Shown one piece after another: positions 17,314 to 28,517 of a stretch of DNA of 64,000 bases. Source of the DNA: an uncultured Alphaproteobacteria bacterium (GTDB lineage: Bacteria; Pseudomonadota; Alphaproteobacteria; Caulobacterales; Caulobacteraceae); assembly GCA_903822175.1 (NCBI GenBank), contig CAIJOB010000030.1, positions 62,001 through 126,000 on the forward strand, in the 5' to 3' direction. The notes under the pieces are model-generated. The model was not told where the DNA came from, did no database searches, and worked only from the letters and a program-made list of their open reading frames with translations. The stretch's first letter is position 1. The number at the start of each line of letters is the position of its first letter. The translations under genes and the position numbers were made by a program.

Positions 17314-17979
17314 ATGAATCCTTTTCCTGCTCAGGATTGGCCGGACGACATCTTCACCGAGCCGGAGGACGTCGACCCCAACACGCTCGCCAACCTTGGG
17401 CCGCTGACTCGGCTCGCCGGGATCTGGGAGGGCCGCAAGGGCATCGACCTCAACCCCAAGGCCGAGGGCCCGGAGCGGCGGGCCTTTCTGGAGCGCATCG
17501 AGCTGCAGCCCATCGACCCGCAGGCCAACGGCCCGCAGCTGCTCTACGGCCTGCGCTACCATATCCACATCAACACCGAGGAAGAGGACATCACCTTCCA
17601 CGACCAGGTCGGCTACTGGAGCTACGAGCCCGCGACCGGCCTGATTATGCAGAGCCTGACGATCCCGAGGGGCCAGGCGGTGCTCTCCGCCGGCCGGGCC
17701 AGCGAGGACGGCCTGAGCCTGAAGGTCGCGGCGCGGCGCGGCGAGACGGACTACGGCATCGTCTCCACCGCCTTCCTGGAGCACGCCTTCCGCACCGACA
17801 GCTTCGAGCTGACCATCACCTTCAATCCGGACGGCAGCTGGTCCTACATCTCCGACACCATGCTGAGCGTCCGCGGCCAGGCCGAACCCTTCCGCCACCG
17901 CGACCGCAACACCCTGGTGAAGGTGGCTGAGCCCACGCCCAACCCGCTGGCCCTGATCGCGGCCGGGAAGACCGGCTGA
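17314..17979 (+). CDS. FABP-like heme-binding beta-barrel (nitrobindin-type) protein
   Basis: A 221-residue soluble protein. LGPLTRLAGIWEGRKGIDLNP opens the ten-strand barrel typical of PF08768 (THAP4_heme-bd/nitrobindin-like). YHIHINTEEEDITFHDQVGYWSYEP and the late DTMLSVRGQAEPFRHRDRNTL are in the expected order. Some relatives bind heme b and react with nitrogen oxides; the heme-ligand histidine is not confidently identifiable here, so heme binding is a family inference. It is divergent from the Tim44-like gene and followed by a dispersed repeat. Confidence 0.8.
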   Translation: MNPFPAQDWPDDIFTEPEDVDPNTLANLGPLTRLAGIWEGRKGIDLNPKAEGPERRAFLERIELQPIDPQANGPQLLYGLRYHIHINTEEEDITFHDQVGYWSYEPATGLIMQSLTIPRGQAVLSAGRASEDGLSLKVAARRGETDYGIVSTAFLEHAFRTDSFELTITFNPDGSWSYISDTMLSVRGQAEPFRHRDRNTLVKVAEPTPNPLALIAAGKTG

Positions 17980-18018
17980 TCGGCCGAACTCTAGGGCCGG
18001 GCGATCCTCTCCACGCCC

Positions 18019-18119
18019 GTCATCCCCGGCCTCGTGCCGGGGATCCAGACACGCAGGCGCCGCAGATCATCCCCGAGGGCGGCGCTTCTGGATGGCCGGG
18101 ACGAGCCCGACCATGACGA
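18019..18119. repeat. REP-like dispersed repeat (CGTCAT...ATGACG type)
   Basis: About 100 bases bounded by CGTCAT at the left and ATGACG at the right. They contain the hairpin CCCCGGC-CTCGT-GCCGGGG (18024-18042), the GGGATCCAGAC segment and a second hairpin near CTGGATGGCCGGGACGAGCC. The composition and layout match a short palindromic element family very common in Caulobacterales and other alphaproteobacteria. It fills the gap between two convergent genes. Confidence 0.75.
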
Positions 18120-18155
18120 GCTTTTATAGGTTCAGCGACGAACTGAACCACAGCC

Positions 18156-18746
18156 CTACGGCTGCTTCGCGGGCTCGGGCGGCGGCTCGGGGCTGTCCTG
18201 GATCGGCAGGTCGATGGGGCGCAGGCTGGCGTTCTTCATCGCCTGGTGGATGTCCTCGGCGCCGTCGCCATCGGTGGTGGTGAAGCTCAGCGTCGCGGGG
18301 TCGGCGCGGTGCTCGGCGACGTTTACGAAGCCGCCCTGCGTCTGGGCGTTGAAGGTCAGGTGGTAGGTCTTCTGGGGCTCGCTGGTGCAGAGCAGGACGA
18401 AGGTCTTGTTGTCATCCAGGAGGCGCGGCGTCTTCAGGCAGGCCAGCTTCGGGCTCCCCGCCGCCCAGCCGAAGTCGAAGCCGGTCTTCACCATCGGCTG
18501 ATCGAAGGTGACGGTCAGGACAAGGATTCCGGCCTGCAGGGCCTGATCGGCCGCCGGATAGGATTTCACGATCTTCGGCGCCGCAGTCGACGGAAAGACC
18601 GTCACCGGCGAGACCTCATGGCCCGGCAGGCCAGATGCGGGCAGGGTCGGCGCGGGCTTGGCCGGCGCGGCCGGCTGGGCGAGCGCGCCCGTAGCCGACA
18701 GGGCGGCGAAGAGAGCGGCGGTCAGGAAGGGCGGCAGGCTACGCAT
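18156..18746 (-). CDS. Exported protein with a bacterial Ig-like domain
   Basis: A 196-residue protein with a signal peptide (MRSLPPFLTAALFAALSATGALA). After a Pro/Ala linker, residues 60-170 form one beta-sandwich: PKIVKSYPAADQALQAGILVLTVTFDQPM resembles SbsA/CopC-type Ig domains with the FDQPM strand, and KTYHLTFNAQT.GGFVN.. LSFTTTDG closes it. The C-terminus is Pro-rich. The copper-site histidines of CopC are not evident, so a copper role is not supported. It is 40 bases downstream of, and in the same direction as, the acylase gene. Confidence 0.7.
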   Translation of the reverse strand: MRSLPPFLTAALFAALSATGALAQPAAPAKPAPTLPASGLPGHEVSPVTVFPSTAAPKIVKSYPAADQALQAGILVLTVTFDQPMVKTGFDFGWAAGSPKLACLKTPRLLDDNKTFVLLCTSEPQKTYHLTFNAQTQGGFVNVAEHRADPATLSFTTTDGDGAEDIHQAMKNASLRPIDLPIQDSPEPPPEPAKQP

Positions 18747-18786
18747 CGCCCTGACACTGCCGCCCAACCTCGACCGGAACAAGGCC

Positions 18787-21087
18787 TCAGCGCGTCGCGA
18801 TCTTTTCAGAGAGCTCGATCTTGCTGACCGCGCCCGCCTTCACCGCCGCGGGCGTGAAGCGCAGGTCGTCCCAGCCTTTTCGCGAATAGAGCTCGGTCTG
18901 GTCGGCGAAGTGCGGCGAGGCCGGATCGGTCGACTGCGAATAGGTCAGCACGCCCTGGCTCACCGGGCCGTGGTCGGTGAACTCCACCGCCATGATCCAG
19001 CTCGAGCCATGGACGATCTTGCGCCAGCCGCCGTCCCCGGGCTTGGCGGGCGTGATCACGTTGAAGACGCCTTCCGGTCCTGGGCCGCCGTGGATCGGGA
19101 TGGGCTTGTCGCCGCGCGGTTCGCTCTGCACGTCGCCGAGCGCCGCATCGGCCGGGATGTGCAGGGCGTCGAGCGTCTTCATCGCATCCACCAGGGCCTT
19201 CAGGACATCGGGGTCGGCCGTATCCAGCGTGTTGGGCGTGTTGACCGGATCGCGGGGATTGAAGGCCGTCTTGAACTTCAGCCCGCCATTGGCCGCGAAC
19301 AGGCGGAACACCTGCGCGCCGCGGCTATCGAGGTTGACGTGCAGGTCCCAGCCGGCCAGCGCCAGGCAGGCCTTGGCGAGTTCCGGATGGGCGCCGGCGG
19401 CCTCCTTGCGGCAGAGGCTTACGAGATCGTCGCGGGTCATCTCGCCGCCCAGGTTGCGGTCGTCGAGGACCACGCCTTCCAGGCTCTTCAGGTCGAACTT
19501 CGGCGCGCCCAGGCCGTCGGTTCCGGCCACCCGGTCGGCGATCATCTTCAGCCCCAGCCGCGTGCGCAGCGACCGCGCGGTCGCCTCATCGCCGAAGATG
19601 CGGCCAAAGCCCACCAGCGGCTGGTTGGGGTTGCTCAGCCAGTAGCTGTCGTTGGAGTTCTCGGTGAAGTCGCCCCGGAAAATCTGCGGCAGGGCCGAGG
19701 GCGGGAAGACGCCGGGCGTCGCCGCCTTGGGATCGCTGTCCCAGTCGCAATCGGCCTTCGACCCGTCGAGAATCGGCAGGCGCTCACGCTGCCAGGCGAC
19801 CTTGGCGGTGGGCGAGGTCGCGCAGGCGGCGGCCTTGACGTCGGTGACATAGGGCAGCGAGCCGACGTCGCCGAAGAAGGCCTCGCCGCCGGCGTCCACC
19901 GCCGTGGTGTTGAACGTCGCCGCCTGGTAGCGGCCCAGTGTGACGGCGAGCTGACGGACGCTCCTGGCCTGCCACATGGCGATGTACTGGTCGGTGCCGC
20001 GCAGGTTGGTCGGCGCGTCGCGCAGGGCATAGCCCACCGCCTTGGTCCACGGCAGCTGGCTGGTCTTCACCATCGGGCCGTAGCGGGTGGCGTAGTAGGT
20101 CCGGCTGACGGGGACGAGGCCGTGGGCGGTCTTCACCTGCACGGTCACGCTCATCTTCGACATCGGAACCGACATGCCTTCGTAGAGGTAGGCCGTGGGG
20201 TCCTTGGGATCGAGCGCCAGTTCGAAATAGCCGAAGCGGCGCGCGGTCGAAACGGTGTGCGACCAGGCGACCCACTGGTTGTGGCCGATACCGACCAGCG
20301 GACTGTTCTCCAGGCCCGCGCCGACGATGTTGAGCTTGCCCGGGATCATCAGGTGCAGGCGGGTGAAGCGGTTGATGCCGTCCCAGGGATAGTGCGGATT
20401 GCCCAGCAGCACCCCGTGCCCGGTCTTGGTCGCCTCGCGGCCGATCGCGTAGGCGTTGCTGCCCTGGCCCTGTGGGATGTTCGAGGGTCCGTCGATGGGC
20501 GCCGCACCGATCGGCTCCGGCCCGCCGGGCGGCGAGGCGCCGGCGACGCCCGCCATCTGCGTCGGCGCCTGGCCGGCCAGCGCGATGCGCCAGAAGTCCT
20601 TCTCGGAATAGGGCTTGATCCACGCCGCGTTCCGGCAGGCGGCCGGCAGCTTGTCCAGGCCCGTGTCACGCACATAGCGGTTCACGCCGGCGACGTAGCC
20701 GCGGATGAGCGCCCGCGCATCGGCCGACGGCCGCTCGCGGCTCTTGGGGTCGGCGTTCAGCAGCTCTTCCAGCCGCCCGGTCTGGATCAGCCGCTGGTGG
20801 TAGAGGTCGCTGACCACATTGGCGTTCTTGTCGCCCGGGCCCAGGTATCGGGCGCGCTCAGCGGTCACCGTCAGCATGCGGTCGGCGAAATCGCAGATAT
20901 TGTCCTTCGCCGCCGCGTAGCCCGCGCCGTAGCCGAGGCCCGAATAGTTCGCGGCGGTGATGTGCGGGACGCCATAGGCCGTCCAGACGATGGTCGCGTG
21001 ATAGGCGGCGGGCGCGGGCGCCGCGCTCGCGCCACCGGCCGCCACAACCGCGAGAAGCCCGACAAGGGCCGATGACCTGAACCGCAT
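18787..21087 (-). CDS. Penicillin acylase family N-terminal-nucleophile hydrolase (acyl-homoserine-lactone acylase-like)
   Basis: A 766-residue exported Ntn hydrolase precursor. A signal peptide (RFRSSALVGLLAVVAAGGASA) precedes the alpha chain, with TIVWTAYGVPHITA typical of the family and a cleavage-site serine in QGQGSNAYAIG at about S210, which would become the N-terminal nucleophile of the beta chain after autoprocessing. The beta chain has HLMIPGKLNIVGAGLENSPLVGIGHN and a late ENSNDSYWLSNPNQP motif seen in PvdQ/AAC-type acylases. Substrates range from beta-lactams to acyl-homoserine lactones and cyclic lipopeptides; none can be assigned. ATG 21087 is preferred over 21096 because it begins the signal peptide. 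Confidence 0.9.
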   Translation of the reverse strand: MRFRSSALVGLLAVVAAGGASAAPAPAAYHATIVWTAYGVPHITAANYSGLGYGAGYAAAKDNICDFADRMLTVTAERARYLGPGDKNANVVSDLYHQRLIQTGRLEELLNADPKSRERPSADARALIRGYVAGVNRYVRDTGLDKLPAACRNAAWIKPYSEKDFWRIALAGQAPTQMAGVAGASPPGGPEPIGAAPIDGPSNIPQGQGSNAYAIGREATKTGHGVLLGNPHYPWDGINRFTRLHLMIPGKLNIVGAGLENSPLVGIGHNQWVAWSHTVSTARRFGYFELALDPKDPTAYLYEGMSVPMSKMSVTVQVKTAHGLVPVSRTYYATRYGPMVKTSQLPWTKAVGYALRDAPTNLRGTDQYIAMWQARSVRQLAVTLGRYQAATFNTTAVDAGGEAFFGDVGSLPYVTDVKAAACATSPTAKVAWQRERLPILDGSKADCDWDSDPKAATPGVFPPSALPQIFRGDFTENSNDSYWLSNPNQPLVGFGRIFGDEATARSLRTRLGLKMIADRVAGTDGLGAPKFDLKSLEGVVLDDRNLGGEMTRDDLVSLCRKEAAGAHPELAKACLALAGWDLHVNLDSRGAQVFRLFAANGGLKFKTAFNPRDPVNTPNTLDTADPDVLKALVDAMKTLDALHIPADAALGDVQSEPRGDKPIPIHGGPGPEGVFNVITPAKPGDGGWRKIVHGSSWIMAVEFTDHGPVSQGVLTYSQSTDPASPHFADQTELYSRKGWDDLRFTPAAVKAGAVSKIELSEKIATR

Positions 21088-21162
21088 GTTTCCCACCCCG
21101 ATTTTTCGCCAGCATGGGCGAGCTTTCAGCGCGCCGCCAGCGGAGACGGCAGGCAGGGGCGC

Positions 21163-22287
21163 CTAACGGAGCCGCGCCGGGGACAGGGCCTCGACGGTGA
21201 CGCCCTCGGCGGCGATGTCGGCGGGCAGCCCTTGGCGGCGCGCGAGCGCGGCGGCGGTGCGCGCGGCGGCGGGCGCGGTCTGCACGCCATAGCCCCCCTG
21301 CCCGGCCAGCCAGAAGAAGCCGCTCGCCTGGGCGTCAAAGCCGATCACCGGCGAGCGGTCGGCGACGAAACTGCGCAGGCCCGCCCAGGACCGGACGATC
21401 CGCTGCACCGGGATGTCGGCGGCGGTCTGCACCCGCTCGATGCAGATCGCCACGTCCATCTCGTCGGCCCAGGCGTCGTGCGGCTCGGCGGGCGTCTCGT
21501 CGGCCGGCGAGGCCAGCAGCCGCCCGGCGTCCGGCTTGAAATAGAATTCCTCGTCGGCGTCGATCACCATCGGCCAGGCCCGCACATCGGCGCCCGGCGG
21601 CCCGTCAATGATCATCGCCGTGCGCCGCATGGGCGTAAGCCCGATGGGCCGCACGCCGGCCAGCCCGGCCACCACGTCGGCCCAGGCGCCAGCGGCGTTG
21701 ACCACAACGCGGGTCTCGAAAGTCTCGCCGGACACTGTGCGCACCGAATAGCCCTCAGCCGTCGGCGTGATGGCGGCCACCTCGTGACCCAGCCGGATCT
21801 CCGCGCCGCGCGCCTTGGCGCCGCGCAGGAAGCCCTGGTGGATCGCCTCCACATCGGCGTCCATGGCAGCGCCTTCCAGCACGCCCGAGCCCACATAGTC
21901 GGGGCGCAGCGCGGGCACGAGGGCCAGCACCTCCTCGCGGCTGACAGGCCTGAGCGCGGCAGGCTCGGCGGCGAGCATGGCGGCCAGGGCGTCGGCCTGA
22001 TCGGGCCGGCCAACGTAGAGGCAGCCCCGCGGGCTCAGCAGCGGATGGGCGGCGAAGCCCTCCGGCGGCGCCTCGAAGAACGGCCGGCTGGCCCGCGTCA
22101 GGCCGCGGATCACCGTGTTGCCATAGACCTCGGAGTAGAGCGCCGCCGAGCGCCCGGTGGTGTGGTAGCCGTGGGCGTCCTCGCGCTCCAGCAGCAGCAC
22201 CCGGGCGTCGTCCGCCAGCTCATAGGCCGCGCCCGCGCCGGCGATGCCGGAGCCGACGATCAGATAGTCGAACATCTCGCCCGCCAT
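21163..22287 (-). CDS. FAD-dependent oxidoreductase of the DAO (D-amino-acid dehydrogenase/glycine oxidase) family
   Basis: A 374-residue protein from ATG 22287, three bases after the stop of the hexosaminidase gene. The FAD motif GSGIAGAG (12-19) is followed by LLLEREDAHGYHTTGRSAAL. NAAGAWADVVAGLAGV is the typical DAO mid-domain motif, and the C-terminal FFWLAGQGGYGVQTAPAAA closes the FAD domain. The family oxidises primary and secondary amines (glycine oxidase, sarcosine oxidase, MnmC-like). The close link to GH20 suggests joint expression and perhaps amino-sugar or cell-wall component catabolism, which is inference. A long upstream extension of the frame to 22608 overlaps GH20 and is not credible. 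Confidence 0.87.
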   Translation of the reverse strand: MAGEMFDYLIVGSGIAGAGAAYELADDARVLLLEREDAHGYHTTGRSAALYSEVYGNTVIRGLTRASRPFFEAPPEGFAAHPLLSPRGCLYVGRPDQADALAAMLAAEPAALRPVSREEVLALVPALRPDYVGSGVLEGAAMDADVEAIHQGFLRGAKARGAEIRLGHEVAAITPTAEGYSVRTVSGETFETRVVVNAAGAWADVVAGLAGVRPIGLTPMRRTAMIIDGPPGADVRAWPMVIDADEEFYFKPDAGRLLASPADETPAEPHDAWADEMDVAICIERVQTAADIPVQRIVRSWAGLRSFVADRSPVIGFDAQASGFFWLAGQGGYGVQTAPAAARTAAALARRQGLPADIAAEGVTVEALSPARLR

Positions 22288-22289
22288 GC

Positions 22290-24470
<2,181 letters not shown>

Positions 24471-24503
24471 CCGACCGCGAAGCTAACCGCTGCGGCCCGC
24501 CGG

Positions 24504-24983
24504 TCAACGCCGGAGCTGCAGGTCCCCGACCCGCCAGCCCGCCGGGCACGCGCCCAAGCGCCGGTAGTGGCGCGTGGTCTGCGCCGGACCCAGGTCGGCG
24601 CTCAGCGGCGTCACCATCACGGTCAGCCGGAAATCCCGGTCCAGATCGCCCTCCGTCTGCGAGGTGATGGCGTAGCGCCGCCCGCCGGCGTCGCAGCGAT
24701 GCGCCGTAAAGCCCGGCCGAATGACCGGCGCGACCGTTTCGATGCAGGGCGCGCCGCCGATCTCCGGATTAGTCTTGGCGAAGGTCTTGTGCATCGGCGT
24801 GTCGGCGCAGACGAAGGCCGCGCCGCTGACCGCACCCTTCGCACTCGTCTCCGCGTCCTCCATCAGCCACAGGCTCGGCGGATCCACCGCCTGCTGCCGC
24901 GCCGTCAGCTGCGCCTCGATCGACGGCCCGCGCTGGCAGGCGGCGAGCAGGAGGGCGGCGGACAGGGCAGCGAGCGGCTTCAT
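24504..24983 (-). CDS. Putative lipoprotein, DUF3617-like
   Basis: A 159-residue protein with a clear lipoprotein signal (MKPLAALSAALLLAACQRGP, lipobox LAAC with C16). The mature part has PSLWLMEDAE, VCAD, a HRCDAGGRRYAITSQTEGDL segment and a LGACPAGW C-terminal motif, with spaced cysteines resembling the DUF3617 pattern of small secreted proteins. Assignment to that family is tentative. It lies upstream of GH20 in the same direction with 33 bases between them. An ACATATGT palindrome lies just ahead of the start. Confidence 0.65.
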   Translation of the reverse strand: MKPLAALSAALLLAACQRGPSIEAQLTARQQAVDPPSLWLMEDAETSAKGAVSGAAFVCADTPMHKTFAKTNPEIGGAPCIETVAPVIRPGFTAHRCDAGGRRYAITSQTEGDLDRDFRLTVMVTPLSADLGPAQTTRHYRRLGACPAGWRVGDLQLRR

Positions 24984-24987
24984 GAAC

Positions 24988-24997
24988 TACATATGTA
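24988..24997. promoter_or_regulatory. TACATATGTA palindrome at the lipoprotein gene start
   Basis: A perfect 10-bp palindrome five bases upstream of the minus-strand ATG, within an AT-rich island that is rare in this genome. On the minus strand TTTACA followed 17 bases later by TTACAT could be -35/-10 elements, with the palindrome on the -10. Confidence 0.3.
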
Positions 24998-25106
24998 ACT
25001 CTTACTTATTACGATTGTAAATGACGCCAGTCTATTTGCCATTCGCGCTCGCGCCGGACCCCGCCCGCGCTTGACATCGGCCCCGTGCTTCTTCTGAGGT
25101 CCGGCC

Positions 25107-25631
25107 ATGGCGACGCTGATCTTGAGTGTGATGGGCAGTGACCGGCCGGGCCTCACCCAGGCCCTGGCCGGCGCGGTGCTGGCCAGCGGCGGCAACTGGC
25201 TGGAGAGCCATCTCAGCCGGCTGGGCGGCCTCTATGTCGGCTCAGTCCTCGTCGAGCTGGCGGCCGATGGCATTGAGCGCCTGCGCGCCGCCGTTCAGGC
25301 GGTGGACGCCGACGGCCTGGAAGTGCGGATCACGCCGGCCGTCGAGGCGCCCGGCGCGGCCGGCGACGCCGTCCACTTCAGCCTGGTCGGCCAGGACCAG
25401 CCCGGCATCGTCCACCAGGTGACCGCGATCTTGAGCGCCCTCGCCGTCAACATCGAAGACTTTGAAACCCGCATCAGCGCCGAACCCCATTCCGGCGCGC
25501 CCCTCTTCCACATGGAAGCCCGCCTGCGCCTGCCGCCGACCCTCGGCCCCGCGCAGGTGCAAGCCGCCCTGGAAGACATCTCCGGCGAAATCATGGTCGA
25601 TATCGCCCTGACGCCCAGCGAGGTGGCCTGA
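25107..25631 (+). CDS. Tandem ACT-domain protein, GcvR-like
   Basis: A 174-residue protein made of two ACT domains: residues 3-75 (LILSVMGSDRPGLTQALAGAV and GGNWLESHLSRLGG) and 87-168 (FSLVGQDQPGIVHQVTAILSA, NIEDFETRISAEPHSGAPLF). The DRPGL and DQPGI turns are the small-molecule binding loops of ACT. This is the layout of GcvR, the glycine cleavage repressor cofactor, and of a broad set of uncharacterised regulators. No gcv gene is nearby, so the GcvR role is only by likeness. It ends two bases before a convergent gene. Confidence 0.85.
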   Translation: MATLILSVMGSDRPGLTQALAGAVLASGGNWLESHLSRLGGLYVGSVLVELAADGIERLRAAVQAVDADGLEVRITPAVEAPGAAGDAVHFSLVGQDQPGIVHQVTAILSALAVNIEDFETRISAEPHSGAPLFHMEARLRLPPTLGPAQVQAALEDISGEIMVDIALTPSEVA

Positions 25632-25633
25632 GG

Positions 25634-26374
25634 CTATCCCGCCCAGCCCCAGGCCCGCACCAGCCCGTCCATCGCGGCCTTCCACGCCGGTGAAAAGAAC
25701 AGCACCGACATGATCGCCTCGCCGGTCCACAGCAGGGCCGCGCCCAGCAGCAGCGACCGCGTGATCCGCCGATGCCGGGTCAGGTCCCACGCGACCATGC
25801 CGAGCAGCAGCAGCGCCGTCCCCCAATAGTAGGTCGCCCAGACCGCCAGCGGCGTGCCCGGCGCCGCGCTGATCAGGTTCGACGCGATGCGGCCGGGCCC
25901 CACGTCGGCCAGGGCGATCGCGGCGATCACCATCCAGCGGCTGTGATCGGCGCGTGTCTTGCGCGTCACCACCCCGGCCACGGTGCAGACCGCGAAGGCG
26001 AAGATGTCCTGGAACTCCTCGCCCAGGAACTGCGGCGCATAGTCGGGGTGACCGACCTGCCGCGCCATGTCGACCAGGGCGGCGACGACGCCCAGCGGGA
26101 CCATCGCCGCCGACACCCCGACCACCCACCAGCCCAGCTGGCGGTGCAGCCGGATGCTGCCCGTCTCGGCCAGCACGACCTGCGTCGACACCAACCCCAG
26201 CCAGACCACGCTGAACGCCCCGTGCAGCATCAGGACCGGTGGCGGCGCCGGCTGCTCGTGCAGGAAACGCGCAAGATCCGCCCCGAACCCGAACAGGGCG
26301 AAGGCCCAGATCCCCAGCATCCAGACCAGTGTGGCCCGGCGGTCAGCCTGCGCAGGCAGTGTGATGGTCGACAT
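25634..26374 (-). CDS. Polytopic membrane protein of unknown function
   Basis: A 246-residue protein with six or seven hydrophobic segments (for example LVWMLGIWAFALFGFGADLA, LGWWVVGVSAAMVPLGVVAAL and LLLLGMVAWDLTRHRRITRS). Motifs RLHRQLGWW and HSRWMVIAAIAL, with conserved histidines at helix ends, resemble DUF2306-like or cytochrome-b561-like four-helix cores, but I cannot place it firmly. It is convergent with the ACT-domain gene and divergent from the gamma-glutamyltransferase gene. Confidence 0.7.
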   Translation of the reverse strand: MSTITLPAQADRRATLVWMLGIWAFALFGFGADLARFLHEQPAPPPVLMLHGAFSVVWLGLVSTQVVLAETGSIRLHRQLGWWVVGVSAAMVPLGVVAALVDMARQVGHPDYAPQFLGEEFQDIFAFAVCTVAGVVTRKTRADHSRWMVIAAIALADVGPGRIASNLISAAPGTPLAVWATYYWGTALLLLGMVAWDLTRHRRITRSLLLGAALLWTGEAIMSVLFFSPAWKAAMDGLVRAWGWAG

Positions 26375-26584
26375 GTTCCGACGCCCCCGTCGTCCTGGCG
26401 GCGATAGCTCGCGCCGCAGCCTTCCCCGTTCAGACTAGAGAGGCGCTCGCCGGGCGGTAGTGAACAATTTTAACAGGGCCGTCTGGCGCCTGATTGTCTC
26501 ACCCAAGGCCCTAGCCGGAAGCGCCCCCTCGCCTCCTCGCCCACCTCTGCTAACACTACCCGCCGACACCACCCGGGGAACTTC

Positions 26585-28351
26585 ATGAACCGCCGCAACT
26601 TCATCGCCGCCGTGCCCGCTGCGGCCCTGGCCACCCGCGCCTTCGCCACCAGCCGCCAGGAGAACCCCAACCGCGACCGCCCCGACGTCCATGGCGGCGA
26701 CCGGATCGACGGGGCTACCTGGGCGTCGCGCTCGGCGGCCTGGGGCATCCACGGCGCGGCGGCGACGGCGCATCCTTTGGCGACGTTGGCGGCGATCGAG
26801 ATGCTGAAGGCGGGCGGGTCGGCGGTGGATGCGGCGATCGCGGCCAATGCGGTGCTGGGCTTTGGCGAGCCGATCAGCTGCGGGGTCGGCGGCGACTGCT
26901 TCGTGCTGATGTGGGACCCCACGCAGAAGAAGGTGCTGGGCCTCAACGGCTCGGGGCGCAGTCCCAAAGCCCTGACGCTGGCCGAACAACGCAAGCGCGC
27001 CAACGCCAAGGGCCTGATCAATTCCTTCGGCGCGGTCTCGGTCAGCGTACCGGGCGCGGTCGACGCCTGGTGGACGCTGCATGGCAAGTTCGGAAAGCTG
27101 CCGTGGAAGGACCTCTTCCAGCCGGCCATCCGCCACGCCGAGGAAGGCGCGCCGATCGTCCAAAACGTCGCCTTCTACGTCGGCGCCTCGCAGCGGACCT
27201 TCAACAAGCCCGAGAGCCACATCGAGGAGGTCGGCAACTTCAATTCGGTCTGGGTGAAGGACGGCAAGACCCCGGTCGAGGGCGAGATCTTCAAGAACCC
27301 GCTGCTCGCCCACACCTATCGGCTGATCGCCGAGGGTGGCGGCCGCGCCTTCTACGAGGGCGAGATCGCCGACCGCATCGAAGCCTATTTCAAGCGCATC
27401 GGCGGCTGGATGACCAAGGCGGACCTGGCCGCCCACCACACCGAATGGGTCGAGCCGCGCACCATCAACTACCGCGGGACCGACGTCTGGGGCCTGCCGC
27501 CCAACAGCCAGGGCCTGGTGACGCTTCAGCTCCTGAACATCATGGAGCAGTTCGACATCAAGGGGATGGGCTTCCAGTCGGCCGCCGCGATCCACCATGA
27601 GGTCGAGGCCAAGCGGTTGGCCTTCGAGGACCGCGCGCGGTTCTACGCCGACCCCGCCTTCTACAAACAGCCCACCGACTGGCTGCTGTCGAAGGACTAC
27701 GCAAAGGAACGCGCCAAGCTGATCCGGCCGAATGCGATCCTCAATCCCGCCTACGCCGGCCAGGCGCCCAGCCATGGCGACACCACCTATTTCACCGTCG
27801 CCGACAAGGACGGGATGATGGTCAGCCAGATCCAGTCCAACTACCGCGGCATGGGCTCGGGCCTGATGCCGGACGGCCTGGGCTTCATGTTCCAGAACCG
27901 CGGCGAGATGTTCGCGCTGCAGGACGGCCACCCGAACATCTATGCGCCGGGCAAGCGCCCCTTCCAGACGATCATCCCGGGCTTCGCGACCAAGGACGGC
28001 CAGCCGCTGATGAGCTTCGGCGTCATGGGCGGCGACATGCAGCCGCAGGGCCAGGCGCAGATCATCTCCAACATCGTCGACTTCGGTCTGGGCGTGCAGG
28101 AGGCCGGAGACAGCCCCCGCTGGCACCACGACGGCGGCAATGAGCCCACCGGCGAGCAGCTCGATCCGCTGGGGACGCTCAACCTGGAGACCGGCGTTCC
28201 CGAGGCGAGCAAGAAGGCGCTGGCGGAGATCGGCTGGAAGCTCGGCCCCAACCCCGGCGTCTACGGCGGCTATGAAGCCATCGTCCGCCACCCGGGCCGC
28301 TACGCCGCCGCTACCGAGATGCGCAAGGACGGCACGGCGCTGGCTTACTAA
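26585..28351 (+). CDS. ggt: Gamma-glutamyltransferase family protein
   Basis: A 588-residue exported Ntn hydrolase. The N-terminus MNRRNFIAAVPAAALATRAF has a Tat-like pair of arginines. GGT signatures include AAATAHPLATLAAIEMLKAGGSAVDAA near residue 60-85, the conserved PISCGVGGDCF at 96-106, and the autocleavage site HGDTTYFTV, with T400 as the nucleophile generated on processing into two subunits. The C-terminal LMSFGVMGGDMQPQGQAQI fits the small subunit. The enzyme hydrolyses or transfers gamma-glutamyl groups from glutathione and analogues in the periplasm. A number of GGT-like proteins act on other substrates, so glutathione is the default, not proven. Confidence 0.9.
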   Translation: MNRRNFIAAVPAAALATRAFATSRQENPNRDRPDVHGGDRIDGATWASRSAAWGIHGAAATAHPLATLAAIEMLKAGGSAVDAAIAANAVLGFGEPISCGVGGDCFVLMWDPTQKKVLGLNGSGRSPKALTLAEQRKRANAKGLINSFGAVSVSVPGAVDAWWTLHGKFGKLPWKDLFQPAIRHAEEGAPIVQNVAFYVGASQRTFNKPESHIEEVGNFNSVWVKDGKTPVEGEIFKNPLLAHTYRLIAEGGGRAFYEGEIADRIEAYFKRIGGWMTKADLAAHHTEWVEPRTINYRGTDVWGLPPNSQGLVTLQLLNIMEQFDIKGMGFQSAAAIHHEVEAKRLAFEDRARFYADPAFYKQPTDWLLSKDYAKERAKLIRPNAILNPAYAGQAPSHGDTTYFTVADKDGMMVSQIQSNYRGMGSGLMPDGLGFMFQNRGEMFALQDGHPNIYAPGKRPFQTIIPGFATKDGQPLMSFGVMGGDMQPQGQAQIISNIVDFGLGVQEAGDSPRWHHDGGNEPTGEQLDPLGTLNLETGVPEASKKALAEIGWKLGPNPGVYGGYEAIVRHPGRYAAATEMRKDGTALAY

Positions 28352-28482
28352 AAACCTCCCCTGCCCGCGGGGGAGGGGGACCACGAAGTGGTGGAGGGGG
28401 CGCTGCGGCCGCACTGCCCATCCCAACGCCCCCTCCGACCCTTCGGGCCACCTCCCCCGAAAAACGGGGGAGGTTTTGAGAG
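28352..28482. repeat. CCTCCCC/GGGGAGG dispersed repeat cluster
   Basis: The gap after the ggt gene is filled by nested inverted repeats: AAAACCTCCCC near 28351 pairs with GGGGGAGG, and the mirror copy CCTCCCCCGAAAAACGGGGGAGGTTTT lies at about 28451-28477, with GAGGGGGCG and CGCCCCCTC in between. This is a widespread intergenic repeat of Caulobacterales and sphingomonads, often found 3 prime of genes. It may also terminate ggt transcription. Confidence 0.75.
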
Positions 28483-28517
28483 GACGACCCTCTTAGCGCC
28501 GCACCATCCCTGAGGCC

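Noticed and set aside
18658-21075. An 805-codon plus-strand frame
   Set aside because: Antisense shadow of the penicillin acylase gene, whose minus-strand frame has clear family motifs and a signal peptide.
26435-28426. A 663-codon minus-strand frame over ggt
   Set aside because: Antisense to a complete gamma-glutamyltransferase with its autocleavage threonine; no motif in the shadow frame.
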